A stretch of DNA of 64,000 nucleotides. It comes from Erysipelotrichaceae bacterium. Lineage in GTDB: Bacteria; Bacillota_I; Bacilli_A; Erysipelotrichales; Erysipelotrichaceae. The translations under genes were made by a program, and so were the position numbers. Of the stretch, positions 1-8,914 are shown in pieces. The notes below the pieces were generated by a model that ran no database searches, had not been told where the DNA came from, and worked only from the letters and a program-made list of their open reading frames with translations. Within the stretch, counting starts at the first letter, position 1, and every line of letters begins with the position of its first letter. Location: assembly GCA_031272515.1 (NCBI GenBank), contig JAISTR010000003.1, positions 62,001 to 126,000 of the forward strand, written 5' to 3'.

Positions 1-1
1 T

Positions 2-1711
2 CCGGAGTTTTCCTTTGACAAGACCAGGGATTACCCGCGGGGACAATTGGCCTTATTGGGCACGACCAGCCCGGATGCGGTAACCTGTGAGTACAGCATC
101 ACCAAGGATGTCCTGGCGGCGATTGAGGAGGATTTGGGGGAAGGGGTCCTCAAGCGCAACACGGTGGCAATCACAACCCTCTATGACAATTCCTCGGATG
201 TCTCCGGGATTGAGGTGGACTTTGAGAAATTCAAGGCGCACATGGTCAAGAAGGTCAATGTGGGGCAAAATGTAGCCCGGGAACTCAAGGATATCCATTC
301 CTTTGAGGACCTTTTGGACAAGGCGGATAATTCCACCAGCTATGAAGACATCAAGGCGTACCTGCAGCATATTCTGATTGCGATTGAGGCGATCTCCTCG
401 GTCTGGAGCAACCTCTTGAATAAATACATCTATTTTACTTATTTGAAACCGGCCTTGCCCAAGTACTGGTATTTCAGTGACTACTATCTTTTACCGGCCA
501 GGATCAACCTGACCAGCTATGCCAATGGCAACCTGGACGGCTCCTTAAGCCCCAGGGAGTATGAGATTGTCAAGGCCCTGTTTGAACTCAGCGGCCTGGA
601 TGCCACTGGCATCCAGAGCGAGAATGACTTCGAGCGCTTCATCACTGCTTTGGAGACTACCTCCAACAAGATCACCGATGACATGGCGAAGTACTGGTCC
701 ACCAATGAGAACCTGGAGATCCGCTTTGATATCGAGCATAGCGACAATAACACCCGCTGGCTCAACATCCGGGTCTATTCCCCCCGTTATCGCGTGACCC
801 TGCCTTTGGAGTCCCGCTCCCGCGGGTTTGTGTGGTTTTTCTCCTTTATGGTCTGGTTCTCCAAAATCCAAACCCATCTGGACAGCCGCTTCATCCTGTT
901 ATTGGATGAACCGGGCTTCAGCTTGCATGGTTTGGCCCAGCGGGATTTACTGCGGTTTATCAAAGAGGAGCTGGTACCCAATCATCAGGTCATCTTTACC
1001 ACCCACTCGCCCTATATGATTGATCCGGATAAGCTCAATGAGATCCTGAGCGTCATTGATACCAACGACCGCAATGTCGGCTCTGTCATTCATACCATCC
1101 GGGAAGAGAGCGATGCGGATACCCTGGTACCGGTACAATTGGCACTGGGGCATGAATTGGTGAAGAATGTCTTACCGCAAGGCAAGACCCTGGTGGTGAG
1201 GGGACTGAGCGATATGGTTTTGCTTCGCTATCTGTCCTCCCTGCTCAAAGCCAAAAACAAGACCGGACTGCCCAGTGATTTGACGATTATCCCGGTGGAC
1301 CGTTTGGACCAATTGATCGCCTTGATGCTTTTGAACCGGGATACCCAAAGTCAGTGTGTGTGCCTGTATGAGAACTCTGGAAAAGAGCTTCCGGATGAAG
1401 CCAAGAGCCTGCTTTTGGGCAAGAAGATCATGTTCTATAAAGGCAGCAAGAAAGAGAAGACCATTGAGGACCTTTTGATGAAAGAGGAATACCTCAAAGC
1501 CTATGAAGGGGCCTTCAAGCGCAAGATCCGGCGCAATTCCATCGATGCGGAAGCACCGGTTGTTCCGCAGGTGCAGAAGTCGGATGAGGACTTTGACCGC
1601 TATGCGCCGATTGTCTGGCTGATCACAAACAGCGCCACAGAACCCTTGAGCGAGGAAACGCTGGACCGCTTTGAAAAGCTGTTTATCAAGCTTTTGGATT
1701 TATACAGTTAA
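2..1711 (+). CDS. OLD-like AAA ATPase with degenerate Toprim-like C-terminus, 5' end missing
   Basis: The reading frame is open to the left edge, so the start and Walker A lie outside the window; the first in-window start-like codon is TTG 47 but nothing marks it as a true start. Seen: an ABC-type ATPase part with signature-like SRSRGFVWF, Walker B LLLDEPGFSLHG and the switch region VIFTTHSPYMID, then a C-terminal part that begins TLVVRGLSDMVLL. That layout matches overcoming-lysogenization-defect (OLD/AAA_15) proteins, in which a Toprim nuclease follows the ATPase. In this copy the usual Toprim glutamate (VEG-SD) is replaced by Arg (VRGLSD) and the later acidic motif reads LYENSGKE, so nuclease activity is doubtful. 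Role unknown; relatives act in DNA repair or phage defence. Confidence 0.75.
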   Translation, partial: PEFSFDKTRDYPRGQLALLGTTSPDAVTCEYSITKDVLAAIEEDLGEGVLKRNTVAITTLYDNSSDVSGIEVDFEKFKAHMVKKVNVGQNVARELKDIHSFEDLLDKADNSTSYEDIKAYLQHILIAIEAISSVWSNLLNKYIYFTYLKPALPKYWYFSDYYLLPARINLTSYANGNLDGSLSPREYEIVKALFELSGLDATGIQSENDFERFITALETTSNKITDDMAKYWSTNENLEIRFDIEHSDNNTRWLNIRVYSPRYRVTLPLESRSRGFVWFFSFMVWFSKIQTHLDSRFILLLDEPGFSLHGLAQRDLLRFIKEELVPNHQVIFTTHSPYMIDPDKLNEILSVIDTNDRNVGSVIHTIREESDADTLVPVQLALGHELVKNVLPQGKTLVVRGLSDMVLLRYLSSLLKAKNKTGLPSDLTIIPVDRLDQLIALMLLNRDTQSQCVCLYENSGKELPDEAKSLLLGKKIMFYKGSKKEKTIEDLLMKEEYLKAYEGAFKRKIRRNSIDAEAPVVPQVQKSDEDFDRYAPIVWLITNSATEPLSEETLDRFEKLFIKLLDLYS

Positions 1712-1720
1712 GAGTTTAAA

Positions 1721-1746
1721 AAAACAGGCGAAGGCCTGTTTTTTTA
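1721..1746. terminator. Bidirectional intrinsic terminator
   Basis: Perfect 7-bp stem AACAGGC/GCCTGTT with loop GAAG, A-run on the left and T-run on the right. It sits between two convergent genes and can serve both strands. Confidence 0.85.
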
Positions 1747-1755
1747 ATGGAAGTT

Positions 1756-3525
1756 CTATTCCTCCAAAGTGATGGAGTAGAGCTTGTAGAGCTCGGAGTA
1801 GACACCTTTTTTCTTCATTAATCCGCTGTGGGTGCCCTGTTCGACAATGCCCTTGTCGGTCAAAACCAGGATCATGTCAGCATTGCGTATGGTGGTCAAG
1901 CGGTGGGCGATGGTGAAGGTGGTCCGGTCTTTGGCAAGCTCCCGCAAAGAGTTTTGCACGATGCGCTCATTTTCATTGTCCAAAGAGCTGGTGGCTTCAT
2001 CCAATACCAGGATTGGCGGGTTCTTCAAGAAGACCCGGGCGATGGAGATGCGCTGCTTCTGGCCTCCGGAAAGCTTCATGCCCCTCTCGCCCACATAGGT
2101 GTCGTAGCCTTGGGGCAGCGACTGGACGAATTCTTGTACACCCGCCATTTTGGCGGCTTTGATGACATCTTCCCTACTGGCATCGAGTTTGCCATAGAGG
2201 ATGTTTTCATAGATGGTCCCGGAGAAGAGGTAAACCTCCTGCTGGACCACACCGATGTGTGACCTCAGGGAGCTCTGCGTCAAGTCGCGGATGTCAATAT
2301 CATCAATGGTGATGGCGCCGCCCTGGACATCATAGAAGCGCTGAATCAGGTTGCAGATGGTGGTCTTGCCAGCCCCGGACGGTCCGACCAGGGCGATGTT
2401 GGCGCCCGGATTGGCGGTGAAGCTGATATGGCTCAAAACCGATTTTCCATCTTCATAGCCAAAGCTCACATCCTTGAATTCCACCTTGCCTTTGACTTCT
2501 ATAAGGTCAACGGCATTGACCGGGTCATTGATCTCCACCGGGGTATCCATGATTTCGCAAAAGCGTTCAACACCGGTTAAGCCGTTTTGCACGGAGTCCA
2601 TATACTCGACGACTCTTCTAATCGAGGTAAGCAGGGTGGATACATACAGCAGGTAGGCGACATAGTCACCCGGGGTAATCGCCTGCTTGACCAAAAACAA
2701 GCCGCCAACCACCACCACAGCGATATACATGACGGCATCGAAAAACCGGATCGCCGCATGGAAGCCTGCCATGTTGTGGTAGCGGGTGACCCTGGCTTTC
2801 AACAGCTTCCTGTTGCCGGTCTCAAACTTGTTTTCCTCCACCGCTTCATTGGTGAAGGAGCGCACGACCCGGATGCCCAGTAAGCTGTCTTCCAACTGCG
2901 CATTGAGTTCACCGCTCTCCCTCCTAAAGGTCCTGAAAGCCGTGCGCATTTTTAAATTGAAGTAGCGGGCTCCCAGAAACATGAAGGGCAGTATCGCAAA
3001 GAGAATCAGGGTCAGCGAAACATTGACATTTATCAGAATGCCAAAGGCGATGGTGATCTTAAGGAAGGCAATCAGAAACTCCTCCGGGCAGTGGTGGGAG
3101 AACTCCGTGACGTCAAAGAGATCCGTGGTCATCCGCGACATCAGGGTTCCGACCTTGGTGTTGTCAAAGAAGGACAGGGACAGCTTTTGAAGATGCGAGA
3201 ACATATCGCTTCTCATATCACCCTCCAGTTTGGAGCCCATAATATGGCCGATGGAGGACATGTAATAGGTCGCAAAGATATCGATGATCCGCAAGACGAT
3301 ATATAAAAGCCCCAGCCTTAAGATCCACGCGGTGGTTAAGGACAGGGGGTCACTGATTGCGGTTTGGGTGACCTCACGGACAATCAGGGGCAATACCAGG
3401 TCGCAGGCACTGGTCAGACAGGCACAGGTCAAGTCGAAGGCCAGGATGCCAAGATAGGGCTTGTAGTAAGGAAGGAATCGCTTCAGTAAGGCTTTGGAAT
3501 CCATTTTTCTTGTGTTTTCGCTCAT
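1756..3525 (-). CDS. ABC exporter, fused permease and ATPase (MsbA/LmrA type)
   Basis: A 589-residue half-transporter. Residues about 1-320 form the six-helix exporter permease; residues 340-589 are the nucleotide-binding domain with Walker A GPSGAGKTT (381-389), signature LSGGQ (485-489), Walker B ILVLDE (505-510) and H-loop His541. Such proteins dimerise in the membrane and export lipids, drugs or peptides using ATP. It is a lone gene, not the usual tandem heterodimer pair, so a homodimer is likely. The substrate cannot be read from sequence. A promoter lies upstream and a shared terminator downstream. Confidence 0.93.
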   Translation of the reverse strand: MSENTRKMDSKALLKRFLPYYKPYLGILAFDLTCACLTSACDLVLPLIVREVTQTAISDPLSLTTAWILRLGLLYIVLRIIDIFATYYMSSIGHIMGSKLEGDMRSDMFSHLQKLSLSFFDNTKVGTLMSRMTTDLFDVTEFSHHCPEEFLIAFLKITIAFGILINVNVSLTLILFAILPFMFLGARYFNLKMRTAFRTFRRESGELNAQLEDSLLGIRVVRSFTNEAVEENKFETGNRKLLKARVTRYHNMAGFHAAIRFFDAVMYIAVVVVGGLFLVKQAITPGDYVAYLLYVSTLLTSIRRVVEYMDSVQNGLTGVERFCEIMDTPVEINDPVNAVDLIEVKGKVEFKDVSFGYEDGKSVLSHISFTANPGANIALVGPSGAGKTTICNLIQRFYDVQGGAITIDDIDIRDLTQSSLRSHIGVVQQEVYLFSGTIYENILYGKLDASREDVIKAAKMAGVQEFVQSLPQGYDTYVGERGMKLSGGQKQRISIARVFLKNPPILVLDEATSSLDNENERIVQNSLRELAKDRTTFTIAHRLTTIRNADMILVLTDKGIVEQGTHSGLMKKKGVYSELYKLYSITLEE

Positions 3526-3553
3526 AATTCTCCTTCAAAAAATCAACAGTCTC

Positions 3554-3582
3554 ATTATAAGGAAAACAAAAAGAAAAGACAA
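3554..3582 (-). promoter_or_regulatory. Sigma-A type promoter of the ABC exporter
   Basis: On the minus strand TTGTCT (3582-3577) and TATAAT (3559-3554) are separated by 17 nt, about 30 nt upstream of the exporter start; an AAGGAG Shine-Dalgarno follows. Confidence 0.7.
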
Positions 3583-3675
3583 AGAAGGTGATTGTGAAAG
3601 TGATTGGTTTTGGTACAAAAACCGGGTTTCAAAGAAAAGATATTTCACCAGCCTAAAATTTCTTCCTTTCCCCTA

Positions 3676-3727
3676 TTGACAGTACATGCGGTTCTATACT
3701 ACTATACATATGAACACATGTTCATAT
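3676..3727 (+). promoter_or_regulatory. Promoter and SmtB/CzrA-type operator of the metal-resistance operon
   Basis: TTGACA (3676-3681) and TACTAT (3700-3705), spacer 18. Overlapping the expected transcription start is a perfect 9-bp inverted repeat, ATATGAACA-ca-TGTTCATAT (3708-3727). This is the classical 12-2-12 operator form bound by ArsR-family zinc/cadmium sensors. Its position predicts repression by blocking RNA polymerase, relieved by metal. Confidence 0.88.
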
Positions 3728-3741
3728 AAGGGGAAATCACT

Positions 3742-4083
3742 ATGGCAGAAGAACGTATTACGCTTTCCGAGAAGGAACTCAATCAGATTAAAGACACCAT
3801 CCCTGCGGACATCGTTTTGGACAATGTCAGTGAATTGTTCAAGATCTTCGGGGACAAGACCCGTATTACCATTCTGTTTGCCTTGTTGGACCACAGCCTA
3901 TGTGTCAATGACATTGCCAGTTTATTGGACATGCAGCAGTCCGCAATTTCCCACCAGCTGCGCATTTTGAAACAGGCGCACCTGGTGAAGTATAAAAGGG
4001 TGGGACGCGAGGTCATCTACTCCCTGGCGGATGACCACATCAAGACCATCTTTGACCAAGGATTGGAGCATGTGGAGGAATGA
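3742..4083 (+). CDS. ArsR/SmtB-family metal-sensing repressor
   Basis: A 113-residue winged-helix repressor. The recognition helix region reads QSAISHQLRILKQAHLV and the wing follows as YKRVGREVIYSL. The last helix carries Asp97-x-His99 and, eleven residues on, His110-x2-Glu113, the alpha-5 zinc-site spacing of SmtB/CzrA. There is no CxC alpha-3 cadmium/lead motif, so zinc (possibly cobalt or cadmium) is the likely inducer. It overlaps the pump gene by 4 nt (ATGA), so the two are translationally coupled, and it should autoregulate through the inverted repeat in its own promoter. Confidence 0.92.
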   Translation: MAEERITLSEKELNQIKDTIPADIVLDNVSELFKIFGDKTRITILFALLDHSLCVNDIASLLDMQQSAISHQLRILKQAHLVKYKRVGREVIYSLADDHIKTIFDQGLEHVEE

Positions 4084-6185
4084 CGACCTATACCTACTAC
4101 TTCACAGAGATCGACTGTCCCAACTGTGCTGCCAGGGTGGAAGCAGGCTTCAACAAAATCGAAGGCATACAAGCCAATATCGACTTCATGCAAAATAAAG
4201 TCATCGTCAAAAGCTCAGCAGTGATGGATGAATCGGCGCTGTTTGATACCTTAAACCAAATCAGCTCTAAGCTGGAACCGGGTTCCGCGATACATCGCGA
4301 AAACCCGGATCAAAAGTCTGATCATACTTTTCATAGTCATGAACATGAGCATTCGAAAAACAATCCTTTTTTAATCGGCAGGATGATCCTTTCCGGAGCG
4401 CTTTTATTAATCGGCATCCTATGCAAGCAAGCATCCTGGTCTTTCTGGATTTTGCCAACGGCTTATATTCTGATTGGCTATGACATCCTCTACAGTGCCC
4501 TCAGCAATATCCTGGCGGGAAGTATCTTTGATGAGAACTTTTTGATGTGTGTTGCCTCGCTGGGGGCGATGGCTTTGGGGGACCAGGCGGAAGCGGTCGG
4601 GGTCATGCTGTTTTATCAAGTGGGCGAATACTTCCAAAACAGGGCTGTGGACCAATCGCGCAAGTCGATTGAGAGCCTGATGGACATCCGTCCGGACAGT
4701 GCGACCTTACTTGTCGGTGATAGCACCAAAGTTGTGTCGCCTGAAGAAGTCAAGGTTGGCGATTTGATTGTCATCAAACCCGGGGAACGGATTCCTTTGG
4801 ACGGAAAGGTGGTCAGCGGCGAAGCTCTTCTTGATACCATGGCTTTGACTGGCGAATCTTTGCCCAGAAGCGTTTCTAAGGGTGATGCGGTCCTCTCCGG
4901 CAGCATTGTCACCGACGCCCTTTTAAAAGTGGAAGTCAGTAAAACGTATGGCCAATCCACGGTTGCCAAGATTTTACAGCTGGTGGAAAATGCGACTGCC
5001 AACAAGGCGGTCTCGGAGAAGTTTATCACCCGCTTTGCGCGGGTGTATACCCCGATTGTCTGCTTGATTGCCTTTGTGATTGCTGCTGGCGGCAGTCTCT
5101 ATGAAGGTGCACTTTCTACCGAGTTTATTCATCGGGCCTTGATCTTTCTGGTTATCTCCTGTCCCTGTGCTCTGGTCATCTCTGTGCCCTTGTCCTTTTT
5201 TGCGGGCATCGGTGGCATCGGCAAGGCCGGGGTTTTGCTGAAGGGCTCCAACCATCTGGAGACCCTGGCAAAACTGGACACGGTGGTCTTTGATAAGACC
5301 GGGACCTTAACCAAGGGCGACTTCAAGGTCTCAGAGGTCATAGAGGCAAATAAAAACAGAGCGGAAATATTGAGGCTGGCGGCTTTGGTCGAGCAGTCCA
5401 GTACCCACCCGATTGCCGTATCGATTGTGGAGGCAGCAGGCAAGCCGGATCCAAAGGTCACGGTAAGTGATGTCAGGGAGATCTTTCACCAGGGCATGAG
5501 TGCGATGATTAACAAGCAGCGCATCCTGGTCGGCAATGAAACCCTGATGAAGGAAAACAACATTGATTTTGTCATCAACGATTCCCCTTATTCCAAGGTC
5601 TATGTAGCGGTGGATGACCTCTATGCCGGTTTGATTTTGTTAAGTGATACCATCAAGGATGATGCCATTGCAGCAGTGAAGTCCTTGAAGGAAATCGGCA
5701 TTCAAAATACGGTACTTCTGTCCGGGGATGTCAGCGACATCGCTTTGGCGGTAGCCAAAAAGGTGGGGGTGGATCAAGCCTATGGCCAGATGTATCCAAG
5801 CCAGAAGGTTGAGAAAGTCAAGGAATTGATGGATGGCGGAAATGTTGTTGGATTTATCGGTGATGGCATCAACGATGCCCCGGTATTGGTCAGCGCCAAC
5901 CTGGGCGTAGCGATGGGTGGCATCGGAAGTGATGCCGCTTTGGAGGCGGCGGATGCAATCATCATGGACGACAAGCCCTCCAAGCTCTCCATCGCCATCA
6001 AGGGCGCACGCAAGACCGTCCGTATTGTCAAACAGAACATCGTCTTTGCCCTGGCTCTAAAAGCAGTATTCTTGCTTTTGGGAGCGTTGGGGCTGACCAA
6101 CATGTGGATGGCGGTCTTTGCGGATGTGGGTGTGGCTTTATTGGCGGTGGTCAATGCCATGCGGGCCTTGAAGGTTCCTTCGTGA
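4080..6185 (+). CDS. cadA: P1B-type ATPase exporting Zn/Cd/Pb
   Basis: A 701-residue heavy-metal pump. An N-terminal HMA domain has the metal motif CPNC (Cys13, Cys16); a His-rich linker follows around residues 82-92. The actuator loop TGES is at 257-260, the membrane metal site CPC at 361-363 and the phosphorylated Asp405 lies in DKTGTLTKG, followed by GDGINDAP. The CPC with HMA and His linker points to zinc/cadmium/lead efflux, not copper. It forms a two-gene operon with the upstream repressor, which together make a metal-responsive efflux circuit at the cytoplasmic membrane. Confidence 0.94.
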   Translation: MTTYTYYFTEIDCPNCAARVEAGFNKIEGIQANIDFMQNKVIVKSSAVMDESALFDTLNQISSKLEPGSAIHRENPDQKSDHTFHSHEHEHSKNNPFLIGRMILSGALLLIGILCKQASWSFWILPTAYILIGYDILYSALSNILAGSIFDENFLMCVASLGAMALGDQAEAVGVMLFYQVGEYFQNRAVDQSRKSIESLMDIRPDSATLLVGDSTKVVSPEEVKVGDLIVIKPGERIPLDGKVVSGEALLDTMALTGESLPRSVSKGDAVLSGSIVTDALLKVEVSKTYGQSTVAKILQLVENATANKAVSEKFITRFARVYTPIVCLIAFVIAAGGSLYEGALSTEFIHRALIFLVISCPCALVISVPLSFFAGIGGIGKAGVLLKGSNHLETLAKLDTVVFDKTGTLTKGDFKVSEVIEANKNRAEILRLAALVEQSSTHPIAVSIVEAAGKPDPKVTVSDVREIFHQGMSAMINKQRILVGNETLMKENNIDFVINDSPYSKVYVAVDDLYAGLILLSDTIKDDAIAAVKSLKEIGIQNTVLLSGDVSDIALAVAKKVGVDQAYGQMYPSQKVEKVKELMDGGNVVGFIGDGINDAPVLVSANLGVAMGGIGSDAALEAADAIIMDDKPSKLSIAIKGARKTVRIVKQNIVFALALKAVFLLLGALGLTNMWMAVFADVGVALLAVVNAMRALKVPS

Positions 6186-6218
6186 TAGAATTAATCTAAA
6201 GATCAGGGGGGAAAGACG

Positions 6219-6521
6219 ATGAATCAGCAGTTGGAAGATACCATAAAGAAGGATCAAGAGAAATACACGAAGCTGCAGCAGGTCATGATTCAACAGACAA
6301 AAAAGCGCATGCATGGCGCTTCGGTGTTTCTCAATGTGTTCACGGTAATATTGATTGCAATCTGGGGCGTTGTAATGTTTGTCTTTCGCAGCAATGAAAA
6401 CTTACTGTTTTTTCTGGGACTCTTTGGCGTCATCATTGCGCTGGTATTGTGGTTCACACACCACACCTTCAACAAAAGCCGCAAGCACGCACAGGAGATT
6501 TTCGATGCCATGAAAGATTGA
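6219..6521 (+). CDS. Small two-helix membrane protein, unknown
   Basis: A 100-residue protein: a charged, coiled-coil-prone N-terminus (residues 1-30, rich in K/Q/E), two hydrophobic helices at about 36-56 and 61-80, then a basic tail. It has a good GGGGG-AAAG ribosome site 33 nt after the metal pump gene, so it may be co-transcribed with it. I recognise no family; no catalytic or metal motif is visible. Confidence 0.7.
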   Translation: MNQQLEDTIKKDQEKYTKLQQVMIQQTKKRMHGASVFLNVFTVILIAIWGVVMFVFRSNENLLFFLGLFGVIIALVLWFTHHTFNKSRKHAQEIFDAMKD

Positions 6522-6567
6522 TTTTTCCTTGAAAAAAGCTATCATAGAGGCGAATGGAGGCTTGTTT

Positions 6568-7332
6568 ATGCATTTGAAGTTCAAAATCGGGGGGAAGATT
6601 ATCCTGGTATTGCTCTTGTTGTTATCTCTGTTTGCCTGTAATAAGAATGACTCTGCAAGCTCGGATGGGAAAGTGGACAATGGCAGTGATTCACAAAGCC
6701 CAAACGACAGTCAGCCGGATGATGATACAGCCAACAAGCCAGCGTATACGCTGGCAGAGTTACAGAAGGTTCTTGAAGATAATGGAATTGTTGATGAAAG
6801 CCAGGAAGCGGTTTTAATTGCGATTGCGCTGGTGAATCAGGATTTTGGAATATCAATCGGGTATCAGCTGCCGGATAATGCCATGGAAATCTTACTAGAC
6901 AACCTGGGGGATGCCCAGGGTTTTGGGGGAAGAATCAGAACGATTCCCTATACTTTGGTTTTTTCCTTTGTGTCCAATGAGACTCTGAAAGCGGACCTGG
7001 CGCGCTTGGTGGAGATCTATGATGAAGCCAAGGCGGAGCAGTGGGGCTCAGTATTGATGCCGGGCCAGGCCAAGACGGTATTGGCAGAGGAAGGCTTTGA
7101 CTTGGTCAAGAAAGACCAGGGTTTATTTAAGGATGAATCCTACATCGTGGGATATCTGCTGTGGGATCTGATTTCGGCTTTGAAGTATTTGGACAATAGT
7201 ATTTACCAGCAGACGGTCAATGATTTAAAGGATATCAATGTTTATTATTTAACGGACTTGTACAGCTCCGGAAATATCAAGGTCTTCAAAGAAGAAGTGC
7301 AGCCGGAGATTGATCAGTATAATAAGAAGTAA
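6568..7332 (+). CDS. Lipoprotein, unknown function
   Basis: The chosen start is ATG 6568, which follows TGGAGG by 7 nt; the longer TTG start at 6529 has no ribosome site. The N-terminus is a signal peptide (MHLKFKIGGK then a Leu run) ending in lipobox LFAC, so Cys should be lipidated and the protein tethered outside the membrane. A Ser/Asn/Asp-rich linker follows, then a mostly helical acidic domain. 254 residues. No family recognised. A strong terminator follows directly. Confidence 0.78.
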   Translation: MHLKFKIGGKIILVLLLLLSLFACNKNDSASSDGKVDNGSDSQSPNDSQPDDDTANKPAYTLAELQKVLEDNGIVDESQEAVLIAIALVNQDFGISIGYQLPDNAMEILLDNLGDAQGFGGRIRTIPYTLVFSFVSNETLKADLARLVEIYDEAKAEQWGSVLMPGQAKTVLAEEGFDLVKKDQGLFKDESYIVGYLLWDLISALKYLDNSIYQQTVNDLKDINVYYLTDLYSSGNIKVFKEEVQPEIDQYNKK

Positions 7333-7357
7333 AAAAGCCCATGAGGGCTTTTTTTTA
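7333..7357 (+). terminator. Intrinsic terminator
   Basis: AAAAAGCCC-atga-GGGCTTTTTTTT immediately after the lipoprotein stop; A-runs on the other side may let it serve the convergent ATPase gene too. Confidence 0.85.
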
Positions 7358-7362
7358 AGTGA

Positions 7363-8682
7363 CTAAACAGCATTCAAGAGAAAAGCCATATAGAGTGGCA
7401 GTGTCAGAATTTCACCGTTTCTGCCGATGTTGTGATTGCCAAGTTTGATGGCACTGTAAACATGATAGCGGTCAGGTCGATTGAGGATTGACTTGGTACT
7501 TTTAATATTTCCGGAACTTGCCTTTACTTCCACTAAGGTACATTCCCCTTGATAACGAATCACAAAACCAATCTCCAACCCGCTGTCTTTACGGAAGTAA
7601 TACAGTTTTCGCCCCATCTTCGTAAAAATGTCAGCAATCAGATTTTCATAAACAGCACCTTTATAACTGTAAAGATTGCCTTGCAGGATATCATATTGTG
7701 TACCATCTTCCAACATACTGACGAACAATCCACAATCTAACATATATACCTTAAAAATGTCCTCAATTGCATTGCCATCCAGAGGTAATTCGGTGATGGA
7801 CAGATTATAGCAACGGGATATCATCCCGGCATCTTCAATCCATTGCAAGCTTCCGACAAACATGGCAGCAGTTGCTCTCTTTTTCACCAAATTATATTGG
7901 AATTTCTTGTTTTCCTTGCTTAATTGCTTTGGAATGGATCGGAAGCACTCCCTGATTAACGGTTTGTCCTTTTTGGTGGCATATTTTATCATATCGTCTT
8001 CGTAAGAACGGATGATGTCACGTTGAATCTGCAATACTTCATTCATTTTACTGGTGGAAACAAAAGTTTGAACAGCATCAGGCATGCCGCCGACAACGGC
8101 ATACTGCAAAAGCAGCTGATGCATACGATTATGCAAAGCTTCTGGCACAGGCAATTCGTTCTTCAACTGTTCTTTCAGAACTTGTATGACAGAATCATTA
8201 ATGCCATTCGCCCACAGGAATTCTTCAAAATCAAGTGGATACATGGTGATGACTGTTTCTGAGCCGACAGGCACAGACTTTGGCCGCTTGCCGTATCCTT
8301 TTACTCCTAAGAGGGAGCCGGTTGAAATCACATCATAGCGGCCATCGATTCTAAAAAACTTCAGCGCTGTTCTGGCATCCGGGCAATCCTGGATTTCATC
8401 TAAAATCAGGATGGTTTCACCTGGTTCAAAAACTGCCCGGTTTCCCAACAGAGCGGATAAAAGCATCACGATATTATCCACTTCCAATGACCCGGAAAAG
8501 ACTGAAGCAAAGTCGGGATTTTCGATGAAATTGAGGTAGACAACATTTTTATAATTCTTATTGGCAAAATCGGTTACAGAATAGGTTTTACCGCATTGCC
8601 TGCAACCTTTTACAATTAACGGCTTATGATCAGGTGTATTTTTCCAATCAATCAGCAATTGTTCTATTTTTCGTTTAAGCAT
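7363..8682 (-). CDS. AAA_14/DUF4143 ATPase
   Basis: A 439-residue protein if started at ATG 8682, where family members normally begin (MLKRKIEQLL); a TTG at 8745 would add 21 residues but lies inside the upstream repeat array. Walker A is GCRQCGKT (26-33) and Walker B TILILDEIQDC. The C-terminal half matches DUF4143 and ends with a PD-(D/E)xK-like pattern, glutamate in GLEIGF and LVEVKAS. The family is widespread, often AT-rich and sporadic, and its cellular role is not settled; nuclease or stress functions are guesses. More AT-rich than flanking housekeeping genes, which suggests transfer. Confidence 0.88.
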   Translation of the reverse strand: MLKRKIEQLLIDWKNTPDHKPLIVKGCRQCGKTYSVTDFANKNYKNVVYLNFIENPDFASVFSGSLEVDNIVMLLSALLGNRAVFEPGETILILDEIQDCPDARTALKFFRIDGRYDVISTGSLLGVKGYGKRPKSVPVGSETVITMYPLDFEEFLWANGINDSVIQVLKEQLKNELPVPEALHNRMHQLLLQYAVVGGMPDAVQTFVSTSKMNEVLQIQRDIIRSYEDDMIKYATKKDKPLIRECFRSIPKQLSKENKKFQYNLVKKRATAAMFVGSLQWIEDAGMISRCYNLSITELPLDGNAIEDIFKVYMLDCGLFVSMLEDGTQYDILQGNLYSYKGAVYENLIADIFTKMGRKLYYFRKDSGLEIGFVIRYQGECTLVEVKASSGNIKSTKSILNRPDRYHVYSAIKLGNHNIGRNGEILTLPLYMAFLLNAV

Positions 8683-8734
8683 TTGTCTTTTGTTTCTTAA
8701 TTGAGCTCCCAAAGCCAGTATATATGAATATACA

Positions 8735-8843
8735 AACTTTTTCAAGGGACTTTTTCAATAAAATCGTAACTTTTCCAAGGAACTTTTATTATAAATCTGC
8801 AACTTTTTCAAGGGAGTTTATACATAAAACTGCAACTTTTGTA
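8735..8843. repeat. 33-bp tandem repeat array, about 3.3 copies
   Basis: AACTTTT starts recur at exactly 8735, 8768, 8801 and 8834, period 33 bp. The shared core is AACTTTTTCAAGGGA followed by a T-rich stretch and ATAAA; the fourth copy decays after about 10 bp. The array lies just upstream of the AAA_14 gene on its coding strand, and an in-frame TGA on that strand shows it is not coding. A 33-bp spacing is about three helical turns, as expected of protein-binding sites on one DNA face. Confidence 0.85.
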
Positions 8844-8914
8844 CTTGTCAAGAAAAGTAGACACAACCTCAGAAATCGCCTTGTTACGCAAAATACCGCT
8901 TAAAACAAAGCGCT

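Noticed and set aside
8735-8843. 33-bp repeats as a CRISPR array
   Set aside because: No unique spacers between copies: the units are contiguous and degenerate, and no cas genes are near.
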